This document shows, piece after piece, positions 20,866 through 32,740 of a stretch of DNA of 64,000 nt. Position numbers and translations under genes: made by a program. The notes beneath the pieces are model-generated. The model worked only from the letters and a program-made list of their open reading frames with translations. It had not been told where the DNA came from and searched no databases. Location: assembly GCA_028752905.1 (NCBI GenBank), contig JAQNBH010000013.1:26103239-26167238 (forward strand). The letters run 5' to 3'. The DNA is from Cladorhizidae sp. MBARI D1340-BT2. Lineage: Eukaryota > Porifera > Demospongiae > Poecilosclerida > Cladorhizidae. The stretch's first letter is position 1; every line of letters begins with the position of its first letter.

Positions 20866-20975
20866 TCCTGATGAAGGCCAGAGCATCTGTCAAGTGAATA
20901 AATTTAGGTTGATTGTTATTATAATGTTATTATAATGTGTACTGTCCAACTGAGAGTTCCTCGAGAGTCATTATT
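20866..20975 (+). repeat. Degenerate hammerhead-type repeat
   Basis: CTGATGA, AGGCCAGAGCATCTGTC, then AAGTGAATAAATT, with the tail CAACTGAGAGTTCCTCGAGAG. Stem II is imperfect and the GAAAC box is lost. It lies about 260 bp after the receptor stop codon. Confidence 0.6.
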
Positions 20976-20989
20976 ATGTTTTTTGTTGT

Positions 20990-21140
20990 TGTTCTTGTTG
21001 CTATTGTTATTATTATTGTTATTGCTGTTATTATTATTATTATTATTAGTAGTAGTAGTAGTAGCAGCAGTATAATTATTGTTATTATTTATAATATATT
21101 ACATTATTATTAATATTATTTTTATTTTTATTATTATTAC
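20990..21140. repeat. ATT/GTT/AGT trinucleotide microsatellite
   Basis: Mixed runs of (TTG)n, (TTA)n and (GTA)n over about 150 bp. Confidence 0.9.
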
Positions 21141-21235
21141 TACAATGAACTCTCAGTTGACATAATAATCACCTTCTCAATAATCAACTTCAAATTGTAT
21201 TCACTTGACGTTGATTATTGAGAAGGTGATTATAA
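21140..21235 (-). repeat. Truncated copy of the hammerhead-repeat tail with a small inversion
   Basis: GAACTCTCAGTTGACATAAT and CACCTTCTCAATAATCAACT, as at 10.5 kb, followed by ACTTGACGTTGATTATTGAG, an inverted copy of part of the same tail. The ribozyme core is missing. Confidence 0.6.
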
Positions 21236-21374
21236 AATGATGTTCTCGATTTAGGAAGCCCTATATACAATTTTTTTAAGAGTAAGCTAACTTAACAATG
21301 ATCATCAGAAACAGAGAGCCCTCCCTATATTGGCTAGACCAATTTTTCAAAATGGTTTACACAAAAAGCAACAA

Positions 21375-21590
21375 CATTGAGGTCATCATTCATGATAGCA
21401 CAGTCATGATTGCTACTGATGTTAGCACAGTCATAGTTGCTACTGATGGGCGTCATAGCAGTTATGATTACTACTGATGTTCCCTGTTGGGGTCATCATT
21501 CGTGTTAGCAGTCATGATTGCTACTGATGTGCCCCGTTAGGGTCATTATTTGTGTTAGCAGTCATGATTTGCTACTGATGTTCCCCATGC
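21375..21590. repeat. Minisatellite, units of about 50-60 bp
   Basis: Four units, each with GGTCATCATT, GTTAGCA and GTCATGATTGCTACTGATG, with variable spacers. Non-coding. Confidence 0.85.
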
Positions 21591-21599
21591 TTGATGCAA

Positions 21600-22190
21600 A
21601 ATTTTCATAATCACAACAACTACCACACACACATGCACGCACGCACGCACACACTAAGAAAAGATTTCCCTAAAGTCATCACTTGAACATTTGAACTTGA
21701 GGGGAAGGGGGTTCTATAAACTATATGAATAAGAAACTCCATATTATATGTATTCCACTCAGTTCACTGTTAAATGTAATAAATAAAAATAAATTAAAAA
21801 AATTAATTAAAAAATCATATTTCAACTGAAACTTGTTTTGGCAGCTTCTTAATATCCCAAATGATATTTTACCTGTTTTTAAAAAACTGAAATCACCTCC
21901 AGCATGCATTAAAATACTAAACGAGTGCCAATTTTCCTCAACTCCAATGATACTCAAATTACTTCCTCAAATCTGCATAAGGAACTTGGTATAGTCTTCT
22001 CAGCTAACCTCTTCTTGGATCATCACTACTTCTACTACATAACTAGGAAAGCCGACAAAACTTTAGTCTTCTAAGGTGGTCTTTCAGTCAGACAATTCTA
22101 TCTTGACCAACATAAGCATAAGCATACCTGGCTGGTGGAGAGGAGGGAAGAGATCAGGTTTTGTTTGGTAAGAGATTGGAGGTGATTGAA
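21600..22190. other. No gene recognised; A+T-rich
   Basis: Contains a short CACACACGCACGCACG microsatellite at about 21.63 kb and A+T-rich sequence. No convincing reading frame. Confidence 0.5.
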
Positions 22191-22199
22191 CAGAACAGA

Positions 22200-22800
22200 T
22201 TGGTGAAGATAGTTGTAAATAAACTATGTCAGGATGGAGGAATTGGAGAGTGGGAAGAATATGAGATTTTGAGGAGGAAATATTTGCTAAGCAATGAGGT
22301 TGGGTCAGTACATAAGTGGAAGGGGAAAATGTAGCCCTAGCCCTAGCCCTAGCACTAGCCCTAGCCAAGGTGAGAAATGAGAAGGATGGGGTAAACAGCA
22401 AGAGTACACTGAAGTTGTATAAATTGGCAAAGCACAGTACAGGGGTGGAGAGGTATATGAGGTCCATGCATGGTCAGGAAGTTGTGCGGTTGCAAATTAG
22501 ACTGAGGACTGTGACATTTGGGTTATTAGAGGATAAGAAGCGATGAGGAATAATTTGGGATGAGAGATGTATCATAATTATGATAGTGGAGGCAGTGGGA
22601 CATTTCTTGGTGATGTGTGGGGAATTTAAGAGGGATAGGCTGGTACTGGTGGATGAGGAACAACACAGAATTGTAGGGCAAGGATGGAAAGGTAGCATTG
22701 CTGTTGGGGAAAGATATGGAGGGAGTAAGTGATGCAGTGATGGATGAGGTGGGCGAGTGTGTTATGTATTGAGTTGTCAATGTTGAATGGCGAGCTGCGG
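22200..22800 (+). pseudogene. LINE-type retrotransposon, C-terminal fragment
   Basis: The plus strand encodes, in broken frames, a piece parallel to the 9.5-10.2 kb fragment: LKLYKLAKHSTGVERYMRS, LQIRLRTVTFGLLEDKKR, and further on a decayed Cys-rich tail. Divergence from the 9.5-kb copy is clear (stops in place of several codons). An (CCCTAG)n patch at 22.33-22.37 kb has expanded inside it. Confidence 0.65.
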
Positions 22801-23389
22801 AATGATCTTTGGTCCCCTTCTCCTGTCCTCGAACAGCCCTCACACTTAGCTATTAGTTTTATTGAGTAGTTCATTGTGATCAGTGTTAGATAGTTTCACC
22901 AACTGCTGTAGTATATGTGTTGGCCTTAACAGGGTCAGCAGAATGAAGATTCAATTATTAACACATTACCACACCTCGGCGCATGCATCCAGCACAGAAC
23001 CGCATGTGAACTGAGTGTTAAAAAATTATAAAAATATTAATTAAAATAAATAAATAAATAATAGAAGTAGTAATAATAGCTAAAAGTGTGAAGGAATAGC
23101 CAGGCCCTAGGGTGATGTACTTGGCTGACTTCCTCTCCTCAGCAAGGTCAGCCACTGCTCCAGTACTATTGGTGGCATCGATAGATCTGTGTAAAGGTGA
23201 CAGGGCAAGTCGCGTCCCGTCTCTCTGTATATAGCTGTACAGAGAGAGAATGCAGCATCTGTGGTGGGGTCAGTGTGGGGTGTTTAGGACTGGATAATTA
23301 GAACCAATTATAGTTCTTGTCTTGTTTTTTAGATGATTTTAATGTTATTATGTCAACTGAGAGTTCATTGAGATAATAATTATTACTGT

Positions 23390-23456
23390 TGGGAAAAAGA
23401 TAATAATAATAATAAGCAATAGTAATAATAATAATAATAATAATATTAATATAATA

Positions 23457-23487
<31 letters not shown>

Positions 23488-23488
23488 C

Positions 23489-23569
<81 letters not shown>

Positions 23570-23640
23570 CAACAATAATAATAATAATAACAACAACAAA
23601 AACAAAAACAAAAACAAAAACAACAACAATAACAATAATA
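23390..23640. repeat. (ATA/AAT)n microsatellite with (AAC)n end
   Basis: About 250 bp of nearly pure AAT triplets changing to AAC and AAAACA at the right end. The polyleucine, polyisoleucine and polyasparagine frames across it are artefacts. Confidence 0.97.
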
Positions 23641-24310
23641 CAACATGAATGCAAGATAAACTTAAGGAGCACATGAAAATGTCAGCTGTTATGGTGATAA
23701 TACTATATAGGAAGAGCAAATGTGCTGCCCAATCCTGCACCACATAATATAGCAGAGGCCAAAATAACCTCCACTGAAAAATACAATAGGGAGGAGGAAT
23801 AAGTCAACCACAAATTAGACTCGAGGCAACAATTACTTGATGAACACATGATATCTCCTTGTACTGACATCACATTAAACATGCACAACCTCTTCACAGG
23901 CAATTCCACCCACAACAATAAGTTGGGCTGGACGTGCCAAGGACTCTTGTGGACTCTCTTGTGCAGAACTATGTTGGAGAGAGAAGATGAGGAGGAGGAT
24001 GGCTGTAATCAGAGCTGCTGGGATCATGTGGCCAGTGAATATCAGCAGAAAATACTTGAGGCTTCTATGGGGGGAAGGAAAAAGAGAATGAGCAGGGTGA
24101 GGCTGTGGGCGGGGCTGAAGCTATGGCTGCAACTAAGGCTATATATAGAACAATGGTGAGTACTAGACAGTCGATGTAATAATGGAGACAGCAAGCTAGT
24201 CTTACTGGCCTGACTCTCATGCACACCAACACACAGAAAGAGAGAGGCGGGTCCACCTCACATGGTCACTTGTGTTGCACAGTCAGCAAATATGGCGGCA
24301 GCTGCTCGTG
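23640..24310. repeat. Dispersed 670-bp repeat, copy 1 (partner at 52.0-52.7 kb)
   Basis: Matches 52015-52700 along its length in the same orientation. It starts AACATGAATGCAAGAT, includes GAGCACATGAAAAT and TGACATCACATTAAACAT, and ends GTTGCACAGTCAGCAAAT. On the minus strand this copy has lost bases inside the region that is an open exon in the other copy, so it is the more decayed one. The function is unknown. Confidence 0.85.
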
Positions 24311-24960
24311 TTAAACACGGGAAAAAAAGAACATGCTAGACTCCTGTGCTGGGGAAGAGAGGCTGGCCAACAAGACTAAGAGAGAAAAACAGTAAAAATA
24401 TGTAGCTATTGTACATCCCACAGACTGAGCCTAGGTGTGCTTGTCTGCCATTAGCTACAGCCTCTTCCATGCCAAGAACTTTAGTGAAGTGGTGAAAGAT
24501 GCGGCTGCCATGCTCCCACTCTGCAGGGAAGAAACCTATCAGCAGACTCATTAGGATTAGTGGCTGGAATGATGCAGAGTTTGTAGAACAGGTCTTAAAT
24601 CCAGGTAAGGGGTCTCTGGGGGTGGGGCTGGGAGCTAGGTCCTGTTTTCAACGTTGTGTTGCGTAGTGCAGAAGCTGAGAATGGGTCGCAAGTAGGCTTT
24701 GGCACATTATTCCGGCATAAATAAGTACTGGATGAGCTACGCTGGAAACTAGTCGCAAGCATTACTACGTGCCATGCATTCAGTCCCGCCTAACCAGACC
24801 CTTTACCAACCTCTATGAGCATTGGTAAAGGGTCTGCTAGGGTGACGTGACTGTACACTGAGCTCGCTGCATCTCTAACCAACTCTATAGCGCTATGGAG
24901 CCTCTCTAAACTTCTAAGCATCTCTCTATATATTTTATATATATTATATACACAAGAAGA
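24310..24960. other. No gene recognised
   Basis: Ordinary composition; short conflicting frames only. A GGTAAAGGGTCTG word occurs in inverted orientation at about 24.80 and 24.83 kb (CAGACCCTTTACC), giving a small hairpin. Confidence 0.5.
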
Positions 24961-24974
24961 GATAAAGAATAGGT

Positions 24975-25055
24975 TAAAACCACCTTCTCAATAATCAACT
25001 TTAAATTGTATTCCCTCGACTAGATGCTCTATCCTTTAACAGGAATAATGAGACG
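24975..25055 (-). repeat. Degenerate hammerhead-type repeat downstream of the Penelope element
   Basis: The minus strand reads CTGTTAAAGGATAGAGCATC, TAGTCGAGGG, then AAGTTGATTATTGAGAAGGT. Both catalytic boxes are damaged. It lies 3' of the Penelope-like coding fragment on the same strand, the position expected for a terminal ribozyme of that element. Confidence 0.6.
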
Positions 25056-25139
25056 CTAATGCTCGCGTAAGCCTCTATATACTGGCAGCTAGCTATCCAC
25101 CACGTGCCAGTACATGCGCCTAGCATGTGCACCAGATGT

Positions 25140-25630
25140 AAAAAAATAATTAAACTAACAATTAATGAAAATGTACATAAAAAATAATAATAAACAAATA
25201 AAACAACAAATATATATATATATATATAATAATAATTATTATTATAACAAATAAAAATAAATCAATAGAAATAAATTAATTGAAAGAATATAATATATTA
25301 TATATTTTTTTATTTTTTTAAATATTATATAATATACATAATATACATAAATACAAATATATAACATTATATATATATATATATATTTTAGTTTAATAAG
25401 TACTATATATTATTATTATTATATTATTATATTATTATTATTATTATTATAAGTTAATAGCCTAGGCACAAGTGCCTAGGATAGCAGCCAAACTTTTTTA
25501 AAGTTTATTTATTTATTTTTTAAAATAAATAAATAAATAATAATGATAAAATATAACTAATAAACGGATAATAAATAAATAACTTTAAAAAAAAAGTGTA
25601 ATAAATATAAATTAAAAAAATTAAAAAATT
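25140..25630. other. Very A+T-rich spacer
   Basis: Almost entirely A and T, with (TA)n and (ATT)n runs. A short GC-containing palindrome, TAGGCACAAGTGCCTA, sits at about 25.46 kb. No gene. Confidence 0.7.
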
Positions 25631-25699
25631 AAAATGAAATTAGGCTTCAAGTTCAGGCTCTTCAGAGTAGCTCCCCAGCAGCCAGGCAAGTCCATTCCT

Positions 25700-26590
25700 C
25701 AGTCTCAATTGAACCGCTCACACTCTGGTGCTAGGCTGATGTGCAATGCCTCCTTCACTAGCAGTTCCTTCTGTCTTCTGGCCTGGTCGAAGATAGTAGC
25801 TTCCTCCCACAAAATAGGATATCCATCCCATGCATGCTCAGCAATTGCAGACTTTATTTTATTATACTTTCTACAGGCATCTTGATGTTCTTTCAATCTG
25901 GTCTCCAATCTTCTGATCGTCTCCCCTATGTAGTATTTCCCACAGCTACAAGGGATGCAGTACACAACACATGAGTGCATATTAGCTGGTAAAACATCCT
26001 TCACTCTGCTTAGTAGTGTCCTCAGAATTCTTCCCGATCTGCAGACACTTTGATGTTGAACTTCCTGCAGACCCTCCTGATGTCTTCACATACCTTCTGC
26101 ATAAGGAATCACTATCATATGATCCACCCCTCATTGTGTACCGTGCATTTAGGTGTTTCTGCAGACGAAAGGTTGATGAAGGCTTGCAGATAACCGTTCT
26201 CTATGAAGACATGTTCTTCCTTCCAAAGGTCCTGGTTATCAATCACTACTCTTCTGGCTCTATCATAAGCTCTTCACCACTCCCCTTTTGATGTGGTTAT
26301 GGTGATGTGATTTACAATCAAGGCACCGGTTGGTATGCATGGGTTTTCTAGTTGCAGTTAGCCTTCCATCTTCCTTTCTGTGTAGATGGCAGTCCAGAAA
26401 GGTCAACGATCCGTCCACTTCTCCATGGTAAACTTTATGGATAGCCTGATGTTGTTCAGATGGTCCAACGACTCATGCTCACTTCACTACTTCACAATGC
26501 AGAAGGTTTCATCCACGTATCTTTTCCAAACCCTTGGCTTCAGTAGGGCAGTTGTGTGTGCCAATTCCTCAAAGAATTCCATATAACTGA
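25700..26590 (-). pseudogene. Penelope-like retroelement: RT C-terminal part and GIY-YIG endonuclease
   Basis: From 26590 leftward the minus strand encodes, in shifting frames, MEFFEELAHTTALLKPRVWK, RYVDETFC (the RT catalytic box, YVDD expected), SIKFTME, then YDRARRVV and a basic linker. The final frame (26004-25705, 99 residues) holds a GIY-YIG nuclease: VVYCIPCSCGKYYIGET, RRLETRLKEHQDAC, SAIAEHAW. An RT fused to a C-terminal GIY-YIG nuclease defines canonical Penelope-like elements. The N-terminal half of the RT is absent and stops interrupt the middle. Confidence 0.85.
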
Positions 26591-27830
26591 ACTGCTTAAC
26601 TAATGGCATCACCACAAGAACATGATTTGTTAGATGCATTCAGACCAAACTTGACTTCCTTCCTCTACTTCTAGTCCAGTCTCTGCAGTAGAAAACAGAA
26701 GTAGCAATGAGGCTAGTGAATAGTACAATTCCTGAAAGAGCTTATGAATTTGGAATTACTATTCAACAAACTTTGTCCTCTTTTGTTTGATTGTTCCATC
26801 CTATGCACACAATATATAGAGCATTGCAGGGGATGTTATATCAGGCCTGCAGTATGATATTATGACTAAATTATAAGTATGTAGGTACTATGTTATGAAT
26901 GCATGTATATATATAATTATATAAGATGTTATGTATGCATGTATATATATAAGTGTGTAGTACTATGTATGCATGTATATATATATATAACTATATAAGT
27001 ATGTAGGTACATGTACTATATATGCGTGCATGTATATATATAACTATTATATAAGTATGTAGGTACTATGTATGCATGTGTATATATATAACTTGTTCGT
27101 AACTTCTATCATAAGAGATCGTAGCAGACTTGCCATCACAAAAAAAAATCTTTTCCTTTAACAACAACTATGTGTGCATTTGGTTTGATCCGTCCAAACA
27201 GAAACTGTATGCACATTAGACATACCATTACCTTTTAAAACCATGCACACAATTCGATGACTCTGTACCACATAAATCATGTCCACTATAAAAAGCTCTA
27301 TAATATTTATGCAGGGATAAAGCTTCATCTAGATGGGCACCATTTTTTATTTCATTTTTGCTCTTGTCCATACAAATATATATGCACAAATAGACCTTAA
27401 AACTAGTAGTTAGGTGCTCATTACTATTAGCACACCATTGTTCTTGTCTATACAATTATTGTGACATGTAACATTGTCACCACATGTGTTGATCACTAAT
27501 AGTAATTGCTATGTATGGAATGCATTGTTGGGATTTATCTGGATGTGTTCTTATTGGAATAAAATCAATGTTGCACAATGGTGGGAATGGTGAAGTCTAG
27601 CTAACCTATTAGGAACAGCTAGACAAATTCTACTGCTAGACTAGAATCTACTAGTTAGGCATAGCTATAACCTACTAGGTATAGCCAAAATGTCACAAAT
27701 CTATATAATAGAACAGCCATGTACTTTTAATTTCAAGAACGAGATGACTGGCCTCAATGGAAGAGGTGTTTTGATTAATTTAGGATAGCTCCATGCCTCT
27801 GTACAGATCCAGAGCTAAATAAGGTGTACA
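26590..27830. other. No gene recognised; contains an ATGTATGCATG minisatellite
   Basis: At 26.87-27.09 kb, units of about 50 bp repeat TAAGTATGTAGGTACTATGT, ATGCATGTATATATATA. The rest is unremarkable, with short unsupported frames. Confidence 0.6.
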
Positions 27831-27859
27831 CACTCGTGTATTGTCTGGTGAAGAAGCAA

Positions 27860-28640
27860 TGTCCTCACCTCAACAAATGCTAACAAAAATGAGGGGAAAG
27901 AATATTCGCAGGTCATAGGGAAATTTTACTCGTTCTTCAAAGTCCAAATCAATGTCATTTACGAGAGAACTCAATTCAATCGAATAGACCAACATCAAGG
28001 GGAATCGGCAGAGGAATATATCATGGAGCTCTACTGACTCATAGATGACTATGGCACATTAACTACAGAGATGATAAGAGACTGACTCGTAGTGGGTACA
28101 GGAGACAAAACACTCTCTTGTAGTGGGTACAGGAGACAAAACACTCTCTTGTAGTGGGTATAGGAGACAAAACACTCTTTTGTAGTGGGTCTAGGAGACA
28201 AAACACTCTTTTGTAGTGGGTACAGGAGACAAAACACTCCCTTGTAGTGGGTCTAGGAGACAAAACACTCTCTTGTAGTGGGTCTAGGAGACAAAACACT
28301 CTCTTGTAGTGGGTTTAGGAGATAAAACACTCTCTTGTAGTGGGTCTAGGAGACAAAACACTCTCTGGTAGTGGGTCTAGGAGACAAAACACTCTCTTGT
28401 GGTGGGTAAGGAGACAAAACACTCCCTTGTAGTGGATATAGGAGACAAAACACTCGCTTGTAGTGGGTATAGGAGACATCTTGTAGTAGACAAAACACTC
28501 TCTTGTAGTGGGTATAGGAGACAAAACACTCTCCAAATATCTCCAACTCAACTCAGAGTTACAAGAAGAAGCCATATAAACTCACAACAACAACTTTAAA
28601 AAAATAAAATGGAGCAGCAACTTCGATGAGGTACAAAACT
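27860..28640 (+). pseudogene. Gypsy-type gag fragment interrupted by its own minisatellite
   Basis: Before the satellite the plus strand encodes FKVQINVIYERTQFNRIDQ, GESAEEYIMELY and DDYG, then EMIRD and VVGTGDKTLS: a retroviral-type gag consensus (ER-x-F, GES-EE, RD-LV-GI-DK-LS). After the satellite it resumes with KTLSKYLQLNSELQEEAI, which is the next part of the same gag. So the 31-bp repeat at 28.08-28.55 kb is an expansion of the codons for the RDxLVVG-DKTLS segment. No other pol domain follows. Confidence 0.7.
28083..28545. repeat. 31-bp minisatellite within gag (about 15 units)
   Basis: Unit words: GGAGACAAAACACTCTCTTG and TAGTGGGT(A/C)TA. 31 is not a multiple of three, so the frame rotates with each unit. 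One unit is partly deleted near 28.48 kb. Confidence 0.95.
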
Positions 28641-28699
28641 CATACAAGAAGTTCACAAGATAAAGGATAATCCCATATTAGGAGCCACACTAAAACTAA

Positions 28700-29060
28700 C
28701 GCTCATCAAAAGAGCAGGAAATACACACACCCGGCCCCAGCAACCATGCACCACACACCCCCACACACCTAGCCCCAGCAACCACGCACAACACAGCCAC
28801 ACACACCCGGCCCCAGCAACCATGCACAACCCCCCCCCCCCCCCCCCCCCCCCGGCCCCAGCAACCATGCACAATACACCAACACAGACCCACACACCCA
28901 CACACACCCGGCCCCGGCAACCATGCACAACACACCCACACACACACAGCCCCAGCATCCATGCACAACACACCCACACACACCCAGAACCAGCAACCAT
29001 GCACAACACACCCACACACACCCACACCCATCAACCATGCACCCTGGTCCCATAACACAC
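28700..29060. repeat. CA-rich minisatellite with a long poly-C run
   Basis: Eight to nine units of about 38-60 bp share CCGGCCCCAGCAACCATGCA followed by CACACACC variants. A run of more than 20 C lies at 28.83-28.85 kb. Gly/Cys-rich frames across it are not genes. Confidence 0.92.
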
Positions 29061-30190
29061 CTAGCAACAACACCCATACAAATCCAGTCTAGTCAAACTG
29101 TAATGACGCTCATTGGCGTGATTGTTTGGCTGTTCTATAATGTCTGGCTCTGACTTCCCTGACAAGGGGTGCTTTGTAAACTGAGGAATGGGTTTGGGGA
29201 ATGGAGTGGTGGGCTGTTCTCTTAGTGGTGGTGGTGTGTGTGTGGTAGAGTGTGTGGTTGTGGTGGGTTTTGTTGTTTTGTGCCAGGCATGTGGTGATTA
29301 GCATGCATGCAATGGTGACCCCATTTGTGTGTCACAATGCCATTGGTAGATAGTAGATGCCGCTTATAGTGCTGCAGCAAGGGCCAAAAAAAGCCTTATT
29401 TTTCTAGATACCCAAACCAGCAGTACCACGTTTTCTAATGTGGCTGATTTTGATCACCTACTATCCCTGTCTATGAAAACCAATGATGACAATGCAAGAA
29501 ATGGTGGCATTCTGAGAAAAATGCGATAATTAACCCTGTCCCACTTTAGGATCAGATTGTTGCTTTGTTTTTAAATCATCTATATTTGTACCATGCATGC
29601 CATTTAGTATCACAAATTGAGTTTTCCATAATCAAGTGAATAGTTTTAACTGTCAATGAATGTATTATGCATTCGCACGAATATTCACACGAATATTTAT
29701 TTTGGGAAAATTCCAATTTTTTTTTTAATTACATTATTTCAAATTATTTGTTGTATGTCAATGATTCTAAAAATTGACATACACTGTCTACAAGAACATA
29801 CACTGTCTACAAGATATGTAAAAGATCTGTTCTTTGATCTTGATTCCCTGATTAGTAGTTACAGTGCTAACAATATTTGGATTGTTCTAGTTGATGCACA
29901 CTAAACTTTTACATTGGAAGTCTACAGTAGAGCTGGTGAACTGTTAGCTGAAGGTGATGCTCTCTAAACTTTGTGATAGCTACTATTATATGGTAAGCTG
30001 AAGTTTAATTATTTACCCCAATCTAGTTTAGATAGTCTAGCTACCTGCTTATTCTTGATGCTTAGTAGCATTATTTCCCCCAAAACTATGCTTAGCATAA
30101 TCTATCATGGCCTAATCATTTGGCAAATTGATGGTGATCAACATTATTTGTTCAGGAAGATCTATATACCTGTAGTCTAGACAAGTCCAC
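29060..30190. other. No gene recognised
   Basis: Ordinary sequence with one T-rich run (29.72 kb) and a short direct repeat AACATACACTGTCTACAAGA type near 29.79-29.82 kb. No domain-like frame. Confidence 0.5.
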
Positions 30191-30208
30191 CAGCACTGAA
30201 CAGACGAG

Positions 30209-32351
30209 ATGGATGTAGAATTCGACACAGCTCCTGTTGCCAAGAAAGCTAGGGAGGAGGATCCAATTAACCCTAATAACTGTGTATTTTGTGCAAAACC
30301 ATTTTCAGCAAAGAACACAGCAGTCACTCCAATTCTGACCAAGCTCTACAGTCTATATTCTCAGCATGCAGAAAAAGGAATGACTCGGTTGGTCTGAAAC
30401 TTTTGGCCAAGATTCTGCTATAATTTCTGGAAAAATAGCATTCAGATATCATAGAGATTGCAGATCAACATATGTAAGCCAAGTACACATCAGAGATTCA
30501 GAAGAGCTATAGAAGCAGTTGTTATCCCTGATTTAGTTATGGTTGATCGTGGCAGTGGTAGTAAAGAGCCCATATTTGAACCTCCAGTGTCCTCTGTTGG
30601 GTGCCTCTATGGAGATGCAGGCCTGAAGCAGCTACTTTCTGAATCTGGGGTGTATGCTCCTGGCAGCATACAGCAGATGTTGTCTGGGAAAGATTTCGAC
30701 AGAGCACTACATGGTCTTCAACTGGTGGATGAGGCATTGAACAAACGATTTCTGCTTCAGTTCAAAAGTTGGTGTAGCAAACACCAAATCACCTGATCCC
30801 AGATGAAGTCAGTGAAGTGTTCTCAGACATTTCAGAAGACATCCCAATGTCAGAAGTTACCACAGCTCACAGAAGTCATCACAGGCAGGCTCGGCGAACT
30901 CATTAAGGAGCATGGAAGATCTTCCTCCCCAACTTTCCAGTTTTGGGATGATTTTTTGGTGAAAGTGATGACCCCACTTAAGGTGTTCCTGAGTACAACC
31001 AGAAATGGGCTCTGGCATGAGAATCAAGGAATAAAGGCTGAGATTCTACTCTCTTGTTTGCAACTAATCGCACAAACTACTCTCATTACCTCCCAGTCTC
31101 ACTACTGATGATGAGCAGGCTACCAGCCGAGGTGGAGGCAGTATTTGAACAGGGAGAGTTGGTAGCCAAGCTATCCCAGGGTAAGTTCAATGATGTCTGG
31201 ATGTACACTCTGGAGGCAACTGAAAACAAAGCGCTGAAAGGGACTGGAGGAATCATTGGTCTGACATTGCGAGGTCCTGCTCTAGCAAGATGGTTTCTTT
31301 CTCATCCCGTGACAGCACAGCACTCCACAAAGTTCCTAGAAGGCATCTGCTTTGCAGGTCAGAAAAGCAAGAGCAAACAGCCTCACAAACACCATGCAGC
31401 TGGAAATGCTGCCCAGAAAAGGTGGAATGCAGATGTGGAGAATATGGCATGTATGTTTGATAGAGCTTATGTTGATCCATTCGAACTATCTGCAGACTCC
31501 TCAGCACACCTAGTCAACTTTGCCACTGGAGCATGTGCACCACCACTGATTCAGGAGAGCATGACTAGTGCCTTGTCCAAGGGAGCAACAATGGCAAAAA
31601 TATTTATTGCTGAGCGCTTCATAGTACCTGAAGGAGCAGATGTTCCCAAGAAGAGCCTGTATGATGCCATCCCAAGATCAACAATCAAGACTATGACAGA
31701 CATGCATAGGAAAGTAAAAGTGCAGCACAAGGATGTGACAATTAATGGTGAAGTGATGTATTTGAGGCTGCTTGCAGTCAATGCTAACAAGAAGGTGTCA
31801 CTGAAACGAGTCTTGTCATTCGAGAACTCTCCAGTGCCCCTTAGCTAATTCACAGATGATGGAAACATGATGACCTGTGCAAAATCAGAGTTCATGCACA
31901 AGCTTGAAGAGATGATACCTGGATAGAAAAGGATGTCGATACAGAGATGCGATGTTGTTATCTTTGATGGGCATGCATCCATCCAGATGCTTGGTGTTCT
32001 AAATCAATGGAGAAGGCAACTTTCAAGATTATGGCACAAAGGTTCCTTTCCCACATTCTTCAGAGCAGTAAGAACATTTTAGCCAGCAGTAGCCTCGTTC
32101 AGCAAGTGCACATTGTCTTTGACAAGTATTCCAAGGATAGCATCAAAGCTCAAACCCGTGCAAGGAGAGGTGAAGGACAAGGCCATGTCTACCATGTTAA
32201 AGGTGATGCACTCATTCCTCATAACTGGAAACAGTTTTTGACCCATGGAGAGAATAAGGCAAACTTGGCACGGTATTACACAGAGTATATCACAGAAAAT
32301 GCACCAGAGATGCTGAAGGAAGAACAGACTGTCTTTGTCAGTGTTGGTTAA
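30209..32351 (+). pseudogene. Unclassified transposon protein, possibly Academ-like, frameshifted
   Basis: Five plus-strand frames in order: 30209-30397 with a zinc-finger start (NCVFCAKPFSAKN); 30458-30796; 30803-31108; 31054-31848, the longest (264 residues), with HYLPVSLLMMSRLPAEVEAV, FNDVWMYTLEATENKALKGT, GGIIGLTLRG; and 32007-32351 with VFDKYSKDSIKAQTRARR and ENKANLARYYTEYI. This arrangement resembles a repeat-borne protein family dispersed in cnidarian, mollusc and sponge genomes, in which an XPG/FEN-like nuclease region follows. That region is missing here: the gene ends where a 24-bp satellite begins. The Cys-rich start plus XPG-type tail suggests Academ transposons, but this is from memory of the family and not proven. 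Stops and frameshifts make it nonfunctional. Confidence 0.5.
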
Positions 32352-32409
32352 GAAGATCAAGCCTCTTCAATTACAAATGAAGAAGAGAAAGAAGTCAGTT
32401 CTTTGTGCT

Positions 32410-32740
32410 CCAACCAAGAGACATAATCCCCACCCGGTCCCTAGACATAATCCACACCCAGTCCCTAGACATAATCCCCACCCAGTCCCTAGACATAATC
32501 CCCACCCAGTCCCTAAGACATAATCCCCACCCGGTCCCTAGACATAATCCCCACCCAGTCCCTAGACATAATCCCCACCCAGCCTAGACATAATCCCCAC
32601 CCAGTCCCTAAGACATAATCCCTACCCAGTCCCTAGACATAATCCCCACCCAGTCCCTAGACATAATCCCCACCCAGTCCCTAAGACATAATCCCCACCC
32701 GGTCCCTAGACATAATCCACACCCGCCCCTATCAAAGCCT
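32410..32740. repeat. 24-bp minisatellite (about 13 units)
   Basis: Unit words AGACATAATCCCCACCCAG and TCCCT, some units 25 bp. A decayed version (CATAACCCAGCCC, TAGACCTAATTCCCAC) continues to about 32.90 kb. Confidence 0.95.

Noticed and set aside
22325..22372. (CCCTAG)n resembling telomeric repeats
   Set aside because: The array is short, interrupted, internal to a LINE fragment, and the hexamer is not the animal TTAGGG/CCCTAA telomere unit; a similar patch at 35.2 kb is also interstitial.
23298..23743. Polyisoleucine, polyleucine and polyasparagine frames
   Set aside because: Products of an AAT microsatellite.
28083..28545. Regular 31-bp repeats that might suggest a CRISPR array
   Set aside because: Units are directly adjacent with no unique spacers, and the context is a eukaryotic gag remnant.
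28653..29077. Gly/Cys/Val-rich frames of about 100-125 codons
   Set aside because: Minus-strand reading of a CA-rich minisatellite and a poly-C run.
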